From NCBI GenBank assembly GCA_002050355.1, contig MWYY01000058.1:1-64000 (forward strand): a stretch of 64,000 nucleotides of DNA, in the 5' to 3' direction. A program made the translations under genes and the position numbers. Origin of the DNA: Acidobacteria bacterium 28-9 (GTDB taxonomy: Bacteria; Acidobacteriota; Blastocatellia; Pyrinomonadales; Pyrinomonadaceae). Numbering within the stretch: position 1 is the stretch's first letter; each line of letters starts with the position of its first letter. This document shows positions 7,498-15,829 of the stretch, piece by piece. The notes under the pieces were generated by a model. It worked only from the letters and a program-made list of their open reading frames with translations. It had not been told where the DNA came from and did not search any database.

Positions 7498-8985
7498 TTA
7501 CCAAATGTCGTTTCCCAATAAATCTTCGTAACTATCTCGCCGACGAATCAGTTCGATTTCTCCATCATCTTTTATCAAAATTATTGCCGGAAGCTGTCTG
7601 CCGTTATATTGAGACATCTGCGCGACGGAATACGCGCCGCAATTGAGCAGAGCCAAAACTTCGTCGGGTTGAACGTTTTCGGGCAGAAGACGATAATCGG
7701 GCAGACGATTTTCGCCTTCGATGTCAAAATAAACGTCGCCTCCGTCGCACAAAGGTCCGGCGACTTTGTAAGGCGTGCTGTGAGTTTCGCCCGCGCGTGC
7801 GGCTGAAATCAAATGGTAATACCATTTGTATGTTTCCATCGAAAGCAAAATGTTAAAGCCCGCATCAGTCAACAACCAAAAATCATTTTGCATTTTGGAT
7901 TGGTTTTCCTCTTTAATCTCTAGATTTTTGAAAATCGAAATGCCTTTTGGCAAAACTGCTAATTGCTGATTGCTGTCTGCCAATTGTTTCAGAGGTCTTT
8001 TTTTATGATTTCTCACGGTCGTCAAACAAATTCCGGCATCGGCGACGACGCTTCTGCCCGGCTCGAGAAGCAGCGTGATGTTTTCGAGTAAATGAAACGC
8101 CTTGGCATTTTGCGCCGTTTCTTCGACAACTTTCCAAGCCTGCCGTAAAACTTCTTCGGGTTCGATATGTGCAGAAAACAAATCTCGCTGAACCGGGAGA
8201 AAATCTCCCGCCTGAGTTTTATCTAGAAGGTAATTTACGGGAAAGCCGCCGCCCAAATTCAAATGCGAAAGTTTGTGTCCGGTTTCATTGTAAATTTGCA
8301 GTAAATTTTCAAACAAAGTTTTGAAAGCATCGGCGTAAGGTGCGGCGTCCGGCGTCTGTGAACCGATGTGCAGATGAATCCCACAAAGATTGAGAAAATC
8401 AGATTTGTAAAAGCGTCGAAATGCCGATAATGCTTCGTCGGGCATCATACCGAATTTTGAAGTCAACAGCGCAGTTTGCAAGCCGCTGTGCGTTTTCGTT
8501 TCGATTTCGGGAACGAGACGCAGGCTGACATTTGCGCATTTTTGCAAAGTCCGCGCAAGTGTTTCAATCAATTCGAGTTCATACAGCGAATCAACTTGGA
8601 TGGCGTAAATTTCCGCCGTTATCGCGGCTTCGATTTCAGCGACGGTTTTGCTAGTGCCGTTAAAAATAATTTGTTCGGCATTAAAACCAACTTTCAGAGC
8701 TTTCCACAATTCGCCGCCGGAATTGACTTCCAATTCTGCTCCGGATTCGCGTACGGTTCGCAAAATTGCCATATTCGAGTTGGCTTTCGCGGCATAACAA
8801 ATTTTTAATTTACATTCGATAAATTTTTCAGCGTGTTTTAATCTTTCAATATTGTGTTTTATTCTTTTTTCCGAAAAAACAAAAAGCGGCGTGTCGAATT
8901 TTTCCGCCATATCGATTGTCGAAACACCTTCAATAAATAGTTGATTGTTTTGTATTTTTAAAAAATCCTTGATTTCCCAATCCAT
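7498..8985 (-). CDS. lysA: diaminopimelate decarboxylase
   Basis: PLP enzyme of fold type III catalysing the last step of lysine synthesis, meso-diaminopimelate to lysine. The PLP lysine is in CYAAKAN (about residue 67). HLHIGSQ, the glycine-rich NLGGGFP, LLEPGRSVV and the C-terminal CDGGDVY motif (active-site Cys of the dimer partner) are present. At 495 residues it is about 70 longer than usual; an extra stretch at about residues 328-365 separates TTVRNHKKR from NDFWLLTDAG. Part of it (residues 335-344) is encoded by a run of 7-bp repeats. A related fold-III decarboxylase specificity cannot be fully excluded. Confidence 0.88.
   Translation of the reverse strand: MDWEIKDFLKIQNNQLFIEGVSTIDMAEKFDTPLFVFSEKRIKHNIERLKHAEKFIECKLKICYAAKANSNMAILRTVRESGAELEVNSGGELWKALKVGFNAEQIIFNGTSKTVAEIEAAITAEIYAIQVDSLYELELIETLARTLQKCANVSLRLVPEIETKTHSGLQTALLTSKFGMMPDEALSAFRRFYKSDFLNLCGIHLHIGSQTPDAAPYADAFKTLFENLLQIYNETGHKLSHLNLGGGFPVNYLLDKTQAGDFLPVQRDLFSAHIEPEEVLRQAWKVVEETAQNAKAFHLLENITLLLEPGRSVVADAGICLTTVRNHKKRPLKQLADSNQQLAVLPKGISIFKNLEIKEENQSKMQNDFWLLTDAGFNILLSMETYKWYYHLISAARAGETHSTPYKVAGPLCDGGDVYFDIEGENRLPDYRLLPENVQPDEVLALLNCGAYSVAQMSQYNGRQLPAIILIKDDGEIELIRRRDSYEDLLGNDIW
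7957..7984 (-). repeat. 7-bp repeat array inside lysA
   Basis: Four consecutive 7-bp units on the plus strand: TGCTAAT, TGCTGAT, TGCTGTC, TGCCAAT. They encode QLADSNQQLAV-like residues inside the extra loop of LysA and keep the reading frame. Confidence 0.75.
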
Positions 8986-9018
8986 AAACGTTATTTAAAC
9001 TCGAAAAACGAAATTAGG

Positions 9019-9117
9019 CAAAGCCTGACGACTGAAAATAAGAAAACCGGAATCACATTAAAATTGCGATTCCGGTTTTCTTCCAATAAAATTTTTATAG
9101 ACGAAAAACAGGCTTTG
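9019..9117 (-). promoter_or_regulatory. nested hairpins in the lysA leader, possible attenuator
   Basis: A perfect 15-bp stem (9040-9054 with 9068-9082) lies 55 bp upstream of lysA. On the lysA strand it is followed by TTATTTTC, so it could stop transcription. It is enclosed by a second pair, CAAAGCCTG (9019-9027) with CAGGCTTTG (9109-9117). The arrangement suits leader attenuation of lysA, but a mobile palindrome is also possible. No lysine riboswitch core was recognised. Confidence 0.4.
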
Positions 9118-9229
9118 ATATATGCTAAACAAACTTGTTCTATAAGAGAATTCAAAATAACCTGTCTGCGCAATAAAACTTACTTATTGGAAAATTCTGA
9201 ATGACGATTAATATTTAACTCCGAAAGAA

Positions 9230-10159
9230 ATGGAAATCAGACAATTAAAGGCTTTTCTGGCAATTGCCGAAGCAAAAACATTTACGGCTGGCGCAAAGCG
9301 TGTGAACATAACACAGGCGGCAATTTCAATGCAAATTCGGCAGCTTGAAGACGAAGTCGGTCTGCCGCTTTTTATACGCACGCCGCGCCGCGTAATCGTA
9401 ACCGAAGCGGGCGAATATCTGCTCGAACGCGCCCGAAGAATCTTGCGCGAACACGACGACGCGCTTGCCGAAATTGCGGAAATTGCGGGCGCGGAACACG
9501 GACGGCTGCGCATCGGTTCGGCTTCTGCGATGTTTGCTACCGCACAGCTTCCGAGGATTTTAGAACGATTAAAACAGAAATATCCAAGAGCCGAAATCAA
9601 TGTCAGTTCCGGCACAAGTCAGGTTCTGGTCGAGAAAATTCTGCATGGCGAGATTGATATTGCGTTTGTTTCTTTGCCGGTCGAGACATCAAACATCTCA
9701 ACCGAACTTCTCTTCAGCGATGAAATCGTCGCCATCGCCCACCCGAAACATCCGCTTGCCCAACAAAAATACATCAGCGCGGCAACTCTCGCTGGAGAAC
9801 ACCTGATTTTAGGCGAAAAGGGAGGCAACACGCGCCGGTTGATTGATGATTTTTTCGCGGCGGCAAACGTCCGACCGAGCGTGATGATGGAACTTTCACG
9901 CCAGGAAGCTATCAATCAAATGGTGGAAAACAATATGGGCGTCGGAATTGCGGGCGCGAAAACGGTGGCAAAAGAAGTTACTGGCGGAAAACTCGTCTGG
10001 TGGTGGATTGAAGGCGCGGAAATCAAATGGGATTTGGGTCTTGCAAGAATCCGCGGCGGTTATTTTTCCTCGATTGGAAAGGAGTTTATCAATCTTTGTA
10101 AAGACAGTTTTATTGAAAGAGAAAAAGAGTTTAAAGTAAAGGTAAAAAGTCAAAAATAA
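9230..10159 (+). CDS. LysR-family transcriptional regulator
   Basis: A 309-residue regulator. The N-terminal winged helix-turn-helix (residues 1-60; RQLKAFLAIAEAKTFTAGAKR, AAISMQIRQLEDEVG) is followed by a linker helix and the two-lobed effector domain (about 90-295). It is transcribed away from lysA, with 244 bp between the starts, as LysR regulators often are relative to a target gene; regulation of lysA is inference only. The last residues, FKVKVKSQK, are encoded by a 7-bp repeat tract (10134-10175) that supplies the stop region. Confidence 0.92.
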   Translation: MEIRQLKAFLAIAEAKTFTAGAKRVNITQAAISMQIRQLEDEVGLPLFIRTPRRVIVTEAGEYLLERARRILREHDDALAEIAEIAGAEHGRLRIGSASAMFATAQLPRILERLKQKYPRAEINVSSGTSQVLVEKILHGEIDIAFVSLPVETSNISTELLFSDEIVAIAHPKHPLAQQKYISAATLAGEHLILGEKGGNTRRLIDDFFAAANVRPSVMMELSRQEAINQMVENNMGVGIAGAKTVAKEVTGGKLVWWWIEGAEIKWDLGLARIRGGYFSSIGKEFINLCKDSFIEREKEFKVKVKSQK

Positions 10160-10175
10160 AAAGTAAAAGGTAAAT
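10134..10175 (+). repeat. 7-bp repeat tract at the 3' end of the LysR gene
   Basis: Six A-rich 7-bp units in a row: AAGTAAA, GGTAAAA, AGTCAAA, AATAAAA, AGTAAAA, GGTAAAT. The first three encode the basic tail of the LysR protein, and the stop codon lies within the tract. Confidence 0.65.
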
Positions 10176-10203
10176 AATTATCGCGGATTGAAAATACTTA
10201 AGA

Positions 10204-10238
10204 CTTACGTTATTTCCAGAATAGCGTGAGTTTTTGTT
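10204..10238 (+). terminator. intrinsic terminator after the LysR gene
   Basis: CTTACGTTATT (10204-10214) pairs with AATAGCGTGAG (10220-10230), 11 pairs with two G-U wobbles and a TCCAG loop. It is followed directly by TTTTTGTT. Confidence 0.65.
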
Positions 10239-10272
10239 TGCCTCTGGTGGTTTATTCTGAAAAAAAATCGTT

Positions 10273-11445
10273 ATGAAAACTTTACTGCTCAAAAATGCGA
10301 CAGTCATTTTGCCGGATGGAACGGCGGAAAATACTGCGCTTGTGATTGTTAACGGGCAGTTTGCCGAAATTTCGACAGAGAACAGAAATTTCAGAGCAGA
10401 AGAAGAAGTAAATCTTACGAATTGTAAAATTTACGCCGGATTCGTTGACCTTCATAATCACGGCGCGGTTGGCGTCGATGTCAATTCGGCAACTGCAAAA
10501 GATTTACACAAGGTTTCTCGGTTTTTGGCAACGAAAGGCGTAACAGCTTGGATTCCGACGCTTGTGCCGGATGCTTTTGAAAATTACCTGAAAATTATTG
10601 ACGCGATTGATGAGGCAATTGTGATGCAGGAAAGCGGAAAACCTGCGGCGAAAATATTGGGCGTTCATTACGAAGGCATTTTTGCCAATAAAAAAATGTG
10701 CGGCGCGCTTCGTCCTGAATTTTTCAAAACTTTCACAAACGGAGACGAAGTTGCTGAAATGCCGAGATTAAAAACGCCAAACGCCATTCATCTGACAACG
10801 CTCGCGCCAGAAATCGAGGGCGGAATCGAACTTGTAAAAGAATTAAAAAAACAAAATTGGATCGTCTCAATCGGGCATACAAAGGCTGATTTTACAACTC
10901 TTGAAAAAGCATTTGCCGCGGGCGCGAGCCACGTTACGCATCTTTTCAACGCAATGACCGGCGTTCATCACCGCGACATCGGCGTTGCCGGCTGGGCTTT
11001 AACAAGAGATGAAATTTCGTGCGAAATCATTGCCGATGGCGTTCACATCGCGCCGACGATGCTAAAATTTGCTTATAAAAATAAACAAGCCGATAATCTC
11101 GCCCTGGTCAGCGATTCGGTTGCTCCGACAGGTTTAGGAGACGGAGATTTCAAACTCTGGAACGAAAAGATTTCAATTGTAGATGGCAAAACGCAAAACG
11201 AACGAGGAAGCATTGCCGGAAGTGTAATTACAATGTTCGACGCTGTAAAAACAATGTCATCGCTCGGAGTAACGACCGAAGACGTTTCACGAATGGCGAG
11301 TCTGGCGCCTGCGAAAGTGTTGGGGATTGATAAATCTTACGGTTCAATCGTGATCGGAAAGCGCGCAGACTTAGTCGCCATTGATGAAAAGGGACACGTG
11401 AAACTTACAATTGTCGGCGGGCGCATCGCCTTTACGGATATGTAA
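10273..11445 (+). CDS. nagA: N-acetylglucosamine-6-phosphate deacetylase
   Basis: Amidohydrolase that removes acetate from GlcNAc-6-phosphate in amino-sugar and cell-wall recycling. A small N-terminal beta domain carries the D-HNHG metal motif (FVDLHNHGAVG). The barrel then shows HYEGIF (usual HxEGPF), SIGHTKAD, THLFNAM and the catalytic Asp in LVSDSVAPTG. At 390 residues it has normal length. The Pro of the canonical EGPF is Ile here, a mild variant. No nagB or transporter lies alongside. It overlaps the convergent EamA transporter gene by 14 bp. Confidence 0.93.
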   Translation: MKTLLLKNATVILPDGTAENTALVIVNGQFAEISTENRNFRAEEEVNLTNCKIYAGFVDLHNHGAVGVDVNSATAKDLHKVSRFLATKGVTAWIPTLVPDAFENYLKIIDAIDEAIVMQESGKPAAKILGVHYEGIFANKKMCGALRPEFFKTFTNGDEVAEMPRLKTPNAIHLTTLAPEIEGGIELVKELKKQNWIVSIGHTKADFTTLEKAFAAGASHVTHLFNAMTGVHHRDIGVAGWALTRDEISCEIIADGVHIAPTMLKFAYKNKQADNLALVSDSVAPTGLGDGDFKLWNEKISIVDGKTQNERGSIAGSVITMFDAVKTMSSLGVTTEDVSRMASLAPAKVLGIDKSYGSIVIGKRADLVAIDEKGHVKLTIVGGRIAFTDM

Positions 11446-12391
11446 TATCAGCCGCATTTGTTTTCGGTTGTCGCGTTACCAGAAACAAACCTGCGAAAAT
11501 CAAGATGGCTGCGAAAACCGTCCGCAGACTGAAATGTTCGTCGAGAAAAATTACCGCCGAAGTAAAGCCAATCAGCGGCTGCAAATAAATATAAATAGCG
11601 ACGACGCTCGGCGTTACGCGCGCTAAAGCCCAGGCATTTAAATAATAAGCAAGAATCGTCGGGAAAAATATAATCCCGGCGATTGCCAGCCAGATCAAAT
11701 TCGGAACGCCTGCCAAATCAACCGTTCGCATCGAATAGATACCGAGCGGAACGGTGATGATAGAACCGAATAAAAAAAGCCAAGCCATTGATTTCAGCGC
11801 GCCGTAATGCGTGATTAATCGTTTGGAAATGGCGATATAACTTGCGTAAAAAAAACAGTTGACGATAATAAACAAATCACCGCGCGTCGTCGCGCTGGAA
11901 AAACTCGCTTTCGTCGGGTCAATCAGATAAATCACGCCTGCCGCCGCTAAAACGACGCCGAAAATTTTTCGCGTCGAAAGTTTATCGAGACGCAAAAAGA
12001 CACTGACCAGCAACGCAAAAATCGGAATCAAAACCGCGAGCAGAGAAGTATTCGTCGCCGTCGTCAGTGCAAGCCCGTTGATAAAAAGAATTTGGTTAAG
12101 AGCGACGCCGAGCAGACTGTAAAGGAAAAACCACCCGTAATGAGATTTTCTTTCAAGCCGCAAGCCGCTCCCGGAAAACGACTGCAAAATCACAAACGCA
12201 AGCGCTGCGCCGCCGATGCGAAACGCAACCAAAGAAAAACTCGGAATCGTTTGCAAAACGTATTTTCCGACAACCGGCAGCGTACCGAAAAATAGCTGGA
12301 CGGCGACCAGAGCAAAGTGCGGCGCGATGAGATTATGATTTTTTATTTTCTGATTCAAAATAAAATTAACCGCAGATAAACACTGATTCAA
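11432..12391 (-). CDS. EamA/DMT-family transporter
   Basis: Inner-membrane protein of 319 residues with two EamA halves and about ten hydrophobic helices, from HFALVAVQLFFGTLPVV to TVFAAILIFAGLFLV. DMT-family members export metabolites or drugs; the substrate is not predictable. The start shown is a TTG at 12391; another TTG about 13 codons inside would also do, and no ATG is available before the first helix. The first 15 or so residues are encoded by the left arm of a period-10 palindrome, so the true N-terminus is uncertain. Confidence 0.85.
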   Translation of the reverse strand: MNQCLSAVNFILNQKIKNHNLIAPHFALVAVQLFFGTLPVVGKYVLQTIPSFSLVAFRIGGAALAFVILQSFSGSGLRLERKSHYGWFFLYSLLGVALNQILFINGLALTTATNTSLLAVLIPIFALLVSVFLRLDKLSTRKIFGVVLAAAGVIYLIDPTKASFSSATTRGDLFIIVNCFFYASYIAISKRLITHYGALKSMAWLFLFGSIITVPLGIYSMRTVDLAGVPNLIWLAIAGIIFFPTILAYYLNAWALARVTPSVVAIYIYLQPLIGFTSAVIFLDEHFSLRTVFAAILIFAGLFLVTRQPKTNAADITYP

Positions 12392-12446
12392 GCAGATAAT
12401 TTGTCAATCAAAAATCTGCGCGAATCCGCGTTTGTCTGCGGTTTAA
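12366..12446. repeat. period-10 palindromic repeat (CGCAGAT type)
   Basis: Two inverted half-arrays of 10-bp units around a short unrelated core: left TTAACCGCAGATAAA, CACTGATTCA, AGCAGATAAT; right TCTGCGCGAA, TCCGCGTTTG, TCTGCGGTTTAA. The outer arms are complementary. It sits between the PDH E2 gene and the EamA gene. Other period-10 palindromes of a different sequence type occur at 19091, 26668 and 54834. Confidence 0.65.
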
Positions 12447-12459
12447 AAATCTTCCGAAT

Positions 12460-13884
12460 TTACATCAACATCAAAATAGGATTTTCGAGCATTTGCTTGA
12501 ACGTCTGCAAAAACTTCGCGCCCGTCGCACCGTCAATAACGCGGTGGTCACAGCTCATCGTTACATTCATTACGTTTCGGATGACGATTTCGCCGTCGTG
12601 CACTATTGCTTTGGGCGCGGCTGAACCGACGGCAAAAATCGCGGCTTCGGGCGGATTGATAATTGCCGTAAATTGCTCGATGCCGAACATTCCCAGGTTT
12701 GAAATCGAAAACGTCGCGCCGATATATTCTTCGGGTTGAAGTTTTTTCTCGCGTGCGCGTCCAGCCATTTCTTTTATTTCACGGGAAATCTGCCCGATGC
12801 CTTTTTTATTTGCGCCGCGCACGACCGGCGTTATCAAACCTTCGTCAATCGCCACTGCCACGCCGACATCGGCATCTTCGTAAAAGCGAATCGTTTTATC
12901 TTGATAGGAAGAATTGACAAACGGATGTTTCAGAGATGCCATCGCTGCGACTTTGACGATAATGTCGTTGACCGAAACTTTTTCATCTTCTTTGACGCTC
13001 GAATTGATTTGTTTGCGAAGTTCCAATGCATTATCCATTTCGATTTCAACCGTCAAATAAAATGTCGGAACGGGTCCGATTGAAGTTGCCAGACGATTGG
13101 CGATTGTTCGCCGCATCTGCGAAGTATTTTCTTCACGAAACGCACTTGCACCTTGAACTTCAGAAGTTTTGCCAAACGACGGCGCAGCTTCCTGACTTTG
13201 GACTTCAAACTTCGGAGTTTGGACTTCGGCGAGAGCAGTTTCAATATCGCGTTTGATAATTCTGCCTTGCGGACCCGAACCTTTCAACGAGCGCAAATCA
13301 ATATTATTTTCCGAAGCCATGCGCGCGGCAATCGGCGAAACGAGCATTCGTCCGTTTCCGCTCGAAGCCGATTTATATTCGCTTGTTTGAGCTTTCGAGT
13401 CGGCATCCTTGACTGCTTCGGGACGCTGATAATCGTAGCTGCGACCTTCGGTTTCGGAAACATTGTGCGGCTGAACTTCGGTTGGCAGCTTTTGCTCTTT
13501 GTTCTGTTCAGCTGATTTGTCGTCTATTGCGGGCGAGCCTGAATTTGGTGCGTCTTTGCCCTCGACTTCCAACTCTCGACTCTCGACTGCTTTAGAACCG
13601 TTGGCTGATGCGACGTCGCCATTCAAAAGCGCGGAGAAATCTTCGCCTTTTTCGCCGATGATGCCGATGGTTTGACCGAGTTTGGCATTTTCGCCGCCGG
13701 GAACGACAATTTTCAAAAGCGTTCCGGCTTCCAATGATGTCATTTCCATAGTCGCCTTGTCGGTGTCAACTTCTGCAATCGTCTCGTTAGCTTCAATCGC
13801 GTCGCCTTCGTTTTTCAGCCAGCGTGCGATTTGCCCTTCTTCCATTGTCGGAGAAAGTTTCGGCATTAAAATTTTGTTCGCCAT
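12460..13884 (-). CDS. pdhC: pyruvate dehydrogenase E2, dihydrolipoamide acetyltransferase
   Basis: E2 core of the pyruvate dehydrogenase complex, moving the acetyl group to CoA. It has one N-terminal lipoyl domain with the lipoylated Lys in VDTDKATME (about residue 44), a peripheral-subunit-binding domain (about 182-220, VSPIAARMA...GSGPQGRI), and a catalytic domain ending MSCDHRVIDGA with the active-site His. Both interdomain linkers contain 7-bp repeat arrays (residues about 99-109 and 219-231). The gene is last in the operon and starts 3 bp after hicA. Length 474 fits a single-lipoyl E2. Confidence 0.93.
   Translation of the reverse strand: MANKILMPKLSPTMEEGQIARWLKNEGDAIEANETIAEVDTDKATMEMTSLEAGTLLKIVVPGGENAKLGQTIGIIGEKGEDFSALLNGDVASANGSKAVESRELEVEGKDAPNSGSPAIDDKSAEQNKEQKLPTEVQPHNVSETEGRSYDYQRPEAVKDADSKAQTSEYKSASSGNGRMLVSPIAARMASENNIDLRSLKGSGPQGRIIKRDIETALAEVQTPKFEVQSQEAAPSFGKTSEVQGASAFREENTSQMRRTIANRLATSIGPVPTFYLTVEIEMDNALELRKQINSSVKEDEKVSVNDIIVKVAAMASLKHPFVNSSYQDKTIRFYEDADVGVAVAIDEGLITPVVRGANKKGIGQISREIKEMAGRAREKKLQPEEYIGATFSISNLGMFGIEQFTAIINPPEAAIFAVGSAAPKAIVHDGEIVIRNVMNVTMSCDHRVIDGATGAKFLQTFKQMLENPILMLM
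13195..13229 (-). repeat. 7-bp repeat array in the second E2 linker
   Basis: Five 7-bp units on the plus strand: ACTTTGG, ACTTCAA, ACTTCGG, AGTTTGG, ACTTCGG. They encode part of the VQTPKFEVQSQ linker between the subunit-binding and catalytic domains. A looser related unit lies at 13157-13163. Confidence 0.75.
13561..13588 (-). repeat. 7-bp repeat array in the first E2 linker
   Basis: Four 7-bp units on the plus strand: CTCGACT, TCCAACT, CTCGACT, CTCGACT. They encode ESRELEVEG in the linker after the lipoyl domain. Confidence 0.75.
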
Positions 13885-13887
13885 AAT

Positions 13888-14094
13888 TTATAAATCTTTT
13901 TCAGTTAATTCCGCTTGTTTCAAAAAATGTTTCAGCAATCCGATTTTTAATGATTGATTGCGATGAACTGGAACTGAAATTCGCGTATCGCTTCCGGCTT
14001 TGCCGTAAATGTGATGACTGCCTTGCACGCGCAAAAGTGTCCAGCCGTTTCGCTCAAGAATTTTGGCAAAATCTTTTCCCGAAACCGATTTCAT
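13888..14094 (-). CDS. hicA: HicA-like mRNA interferase toxin
   Basis: A 68-residue HicA/YcfA protein with a dsRBD-like fold. The family pattern is clear: SGKDFAKILERNGW, then the catalytic His region RVQGSHHIY, and the ISVPVHRNQSLKIGLL strand and helix. HicA toxins cut mRNA in translating or stressed cells and are held by HicB. Its start overlaps the hicB stop by 4 bp and its stop lies 3 bp before the PDH E2 start. It is thus embedded, translationally linked, in a core metabolic operon. Confidence 0.9.
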   Translation of the reverse strand: MKSVSGKDFAKILERNGWTLLRVQGSHHIYGKAGSDTRISVPVHRNQSLKIGLLKHFLKQAELTEKDL

Positions 14095-14294
14095 ACGGCA
14101 ATTTCTAAAAGTCTATCCGTTTCGCTGATTGAAATTGTCGAAACGTCAACCGACAAACAACCTTCAATCGCCTCGTATAAATTTTGCAGCAACTCTTCAA
14201 AATTTTCGCCTTGTGTCGCGCAACCCGGAATTGCGGGAACTTCCGCCCAATAACCGCCTCCTTCCGCTTCGTGAACTACAACTTTCAGTTTCAT
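14091..14294 (-). CDS. hicB: HicB-like antitoxin, short form
   Basis: A 67-residue HicB/UPF0150 protein: KLKVVVHEAEGGGYWAEVPAIPGCATQGENF is the typical partial RNase-H-like fold (EGGYWAEVPxLPGC). It lacks a C-terminal DNA-binding domain, so it may not repress transcription itself. The ATG at 14294 overlaps the PDH E1 beta stop codon (ATGA), and an AGGAAG lies 10 bp upstream. The order antitoxin then toxin follows many hicBA pairs. Confidence 0.88.
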   Translation of the reverse strand: MKLKVVVHEAEGGGYWAEVPAIPGCATQGENFEELLQNLYEAIEGCLSVDVSTISISETDRLLEIAV

Positions 14295-15274
14295 AAATAA
14301 CAAACTTCCTTAATCGCCGCGATGATTTTCGGAACGTCCGGCAAGGCGAGTTCTTCCAAATTTTTCGCATACGGCATCGGTGCTTCGGCTGTTGAAATAC
14401 GTTTGACGGGCGCGTCCAGATAATCGAAGGCGCGTTCGGTAACCTGATGCGAAATTTCCGCGCCGACAGATGCAAAGGCGTGCGATTCTTCGACGACGAT
14501 TAAGCGATTCGTCTTTTTTACAGAATTAACAATCGTGTCTATGTCGAGCGGTTTTATCGTGCGCGGGTCAACGACTTCGACCGAAACGTCAAATTCTTTT
14601 TGCATTTGCTCGGCGGCTTGCATTGCCAGCGGAACGGTCATCGAACGCGCCACGATTGTGCAGTCAGTTCCTTCACGCTTCACATCGGCAACGCCCAGAG
14701 GAATCAAAAATTCCGGGTCTTCGGAAACTTCGCCTTTGATGCCGTACATTCTTTCCTGTTCGAGAAAAACAACCGGATTATCGTCACGAATCGCCGATTT
14801 TAACAAACCTTTCGCATCCGCCGGAGTCGAAGGCATCACGACTTTCAAGCCGGGAAAGTTGGCGTAAAACGCTTCGAGTGCTTGTGAATGTTGCGATGAA
14901 ACTTGGTATGCCGAACCGTTAGGACCGCGAAAGACAATCGGAACTTTGAATTGCCCGCCCGACATATAAAGCATTTTCGCCGCGTGATTGATAATCTGGT
15001 CAGCCGCGAGAATCGAAAAGTTAAACGTCATAAACTCAATTACCGGACGTAAACCAGCCATTGCCGCGCCGACGCCGACCGCCGCAAAACCGAGTTCGGT
15101 AATTGGGGTGTCAACGACGCGCTTGTCGCCGAATTCCTTCCACAGCCCGCGCGTAACTTTATAGGCGCCGTCATATTCGGCAACTTCCTCGCCCATAATG
15201 AAGACGTTTTCGTCTCTGATAATTTCTTCGCGCAACGCCTGATTAAGCGCGTCTCTAATTGTTAAAACAGCCAT
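14291..15274 (-). CDS. pdhB: pyruvate dehydrogenase E1 component, beta subunit
   Basis: Forms with E1 alpha the thiamine-diphosphate heterotetramer that decarboxylates pyruvate and acetylates the E2 lipoyl group. The sequence starts LTIRDALNQALREE, has FIMGEEVAEYDGAYKVT (with the catalytic Glu region), DTPITELGFAAVGVGAAMAG, RGPNGSAYQVSSQHSQ, and a transketolase C-domain with the VDPRTIKPLD motif. Normal length (327). It lies between DUF2442 (3 bp upstream) and hicB (4-bp overlap). Confidence 0.95.
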   Translation of the reverse strand: MAVLTIRDALNQALREEIIRDENVFIMGEEVAEYDGAYKVTRGLWKEFGDKRVVDTPITELGFAAVGVGAAMAGLRPVIEFMTFNFSILAADQIINHAAKMLYMSGGQFKVPIVFRGPNGSAYQVSSQHSQALEAFYANFPGLKVVMPSTPADAKGLLKSAIRDDNPVVFLEQERMYGIKGEVSEDPEFLIPLGVADVKREGTDCTIVARSMTVPLAMQAAEQMQKEFDVSVEVVDPRTIKPLDIDTIVNSVKKTNRLIVVEESHAFASVGAEISHQVTERAFDYLDAPVKRISTAEAPMPYAKNLEELALPDVPKIIAAIKEVCYL

Positions 15275-15277
15275 ATT

Positions 15278-15559
15278 TTATTTTGTTAGTTCCAATTCTT
15301 TTTCTTCCGCCCAAGCCGGTTTCAAGTTGTGATACAAAACATCCGGGTCAATATCCGCGCCATTTTCCCACACGATTGTTCCCATTCGCTCGTCAACTTT
15401 CATCGCTCGAAACCTTTCCGGGTTATTTCGGATAGTTTCGAAAACTTTTCCGCGCAAGTAAGGTTCTAAATCAACCTTACGGTTTGTGCCGTCAGTAAAA
15501 AATAAATTCACGACAAAGTTTTCGAGCGGTTTTACCGATTTAATTCTTACCAACTTCAT
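15278..15559 (-). CDS. DUF2442 domain protein
   Basis: A 93-residue protein with the DUF2442 pattern: a strand-rich N-terminus (KSVKPLENFVVNLFFTDGTNRKVDL), PYLRGKVFETI, and the end GTIVWENGADIDPDVLY. DUF2442 proteins commonly lie next to DUF4160 proteins as putative toxin-antitoxin-like pairs; the biochemical role is not settled. Here its start is 3 bp after the DUF4160 stop and its stop is 3 bp before PDH E1 beta. Confidence 0.88.
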   Translation of the reverse strand: MKLVRIKSVKPLENFVVNLFFTDGTNRKVDLEPYLRGKVFETIRNNPERFRAMKVDERMGTIVWENGADIDPDVLYHNLKPAWAEEKELELTK

Positions 15560-15562
15560 AAA

Positions 15563-15823
15563 CTAATCGAGCGGCTCGATATTGATTAACGGTTCGCTTT
15601 GTCTGGCTCTTTCCCAATCTGCCAATAACTCCGTGCGGTGCAAGTCTGCCCATTCGATAACCAAATTATGCGCTCGTCGCGGTAGTCTTCCCGCGTAAAC
15701 TCGTAAAGTTTGAATTTCATACAACGCCTCGTTTTCGCCGTATCCCGCGTGAAAGTGAGGCGGCGCATGGTCGTTGCAATACCTATAAATCACGATGCCG
15801 AAAAATTGACTGATACAAGGCAT
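15563..15823 (-). CDS. DUF4160 domain protein
   Basis: An 86-residue protein with the DUF4160 hallmark HAPPHFHAGYGE after a short strand (FFGIVIYRYCND), then PRRAHNLVIEWADLHRTELL. Partner of the DUF2442 gene immediately downstream. It starts 6 bp after the E1 alpha stop. The pair lies between the two E1 subunit genes, a place where an intact pdh operon normally has no extra gene. Confidence 0.88.
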   Translation of the reverse strand: MPCISQFFGIVIYRYCNDHAPPHFHAGYGENEALYEIQTLRVYAGRLPRRAHNLVIEWADLHRTELLADWERARQSEPLINIEPLD

Positions 15824-15829
15824 TTCAAT

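Noticed and set aside
8986..9229. Lysine riboswitch ahead of lysA
   Set aside because: The leader holds terminator-like hairpins, but none of the conserved L-box core blocks could be recognised, so only a generic attenuator is proposed.
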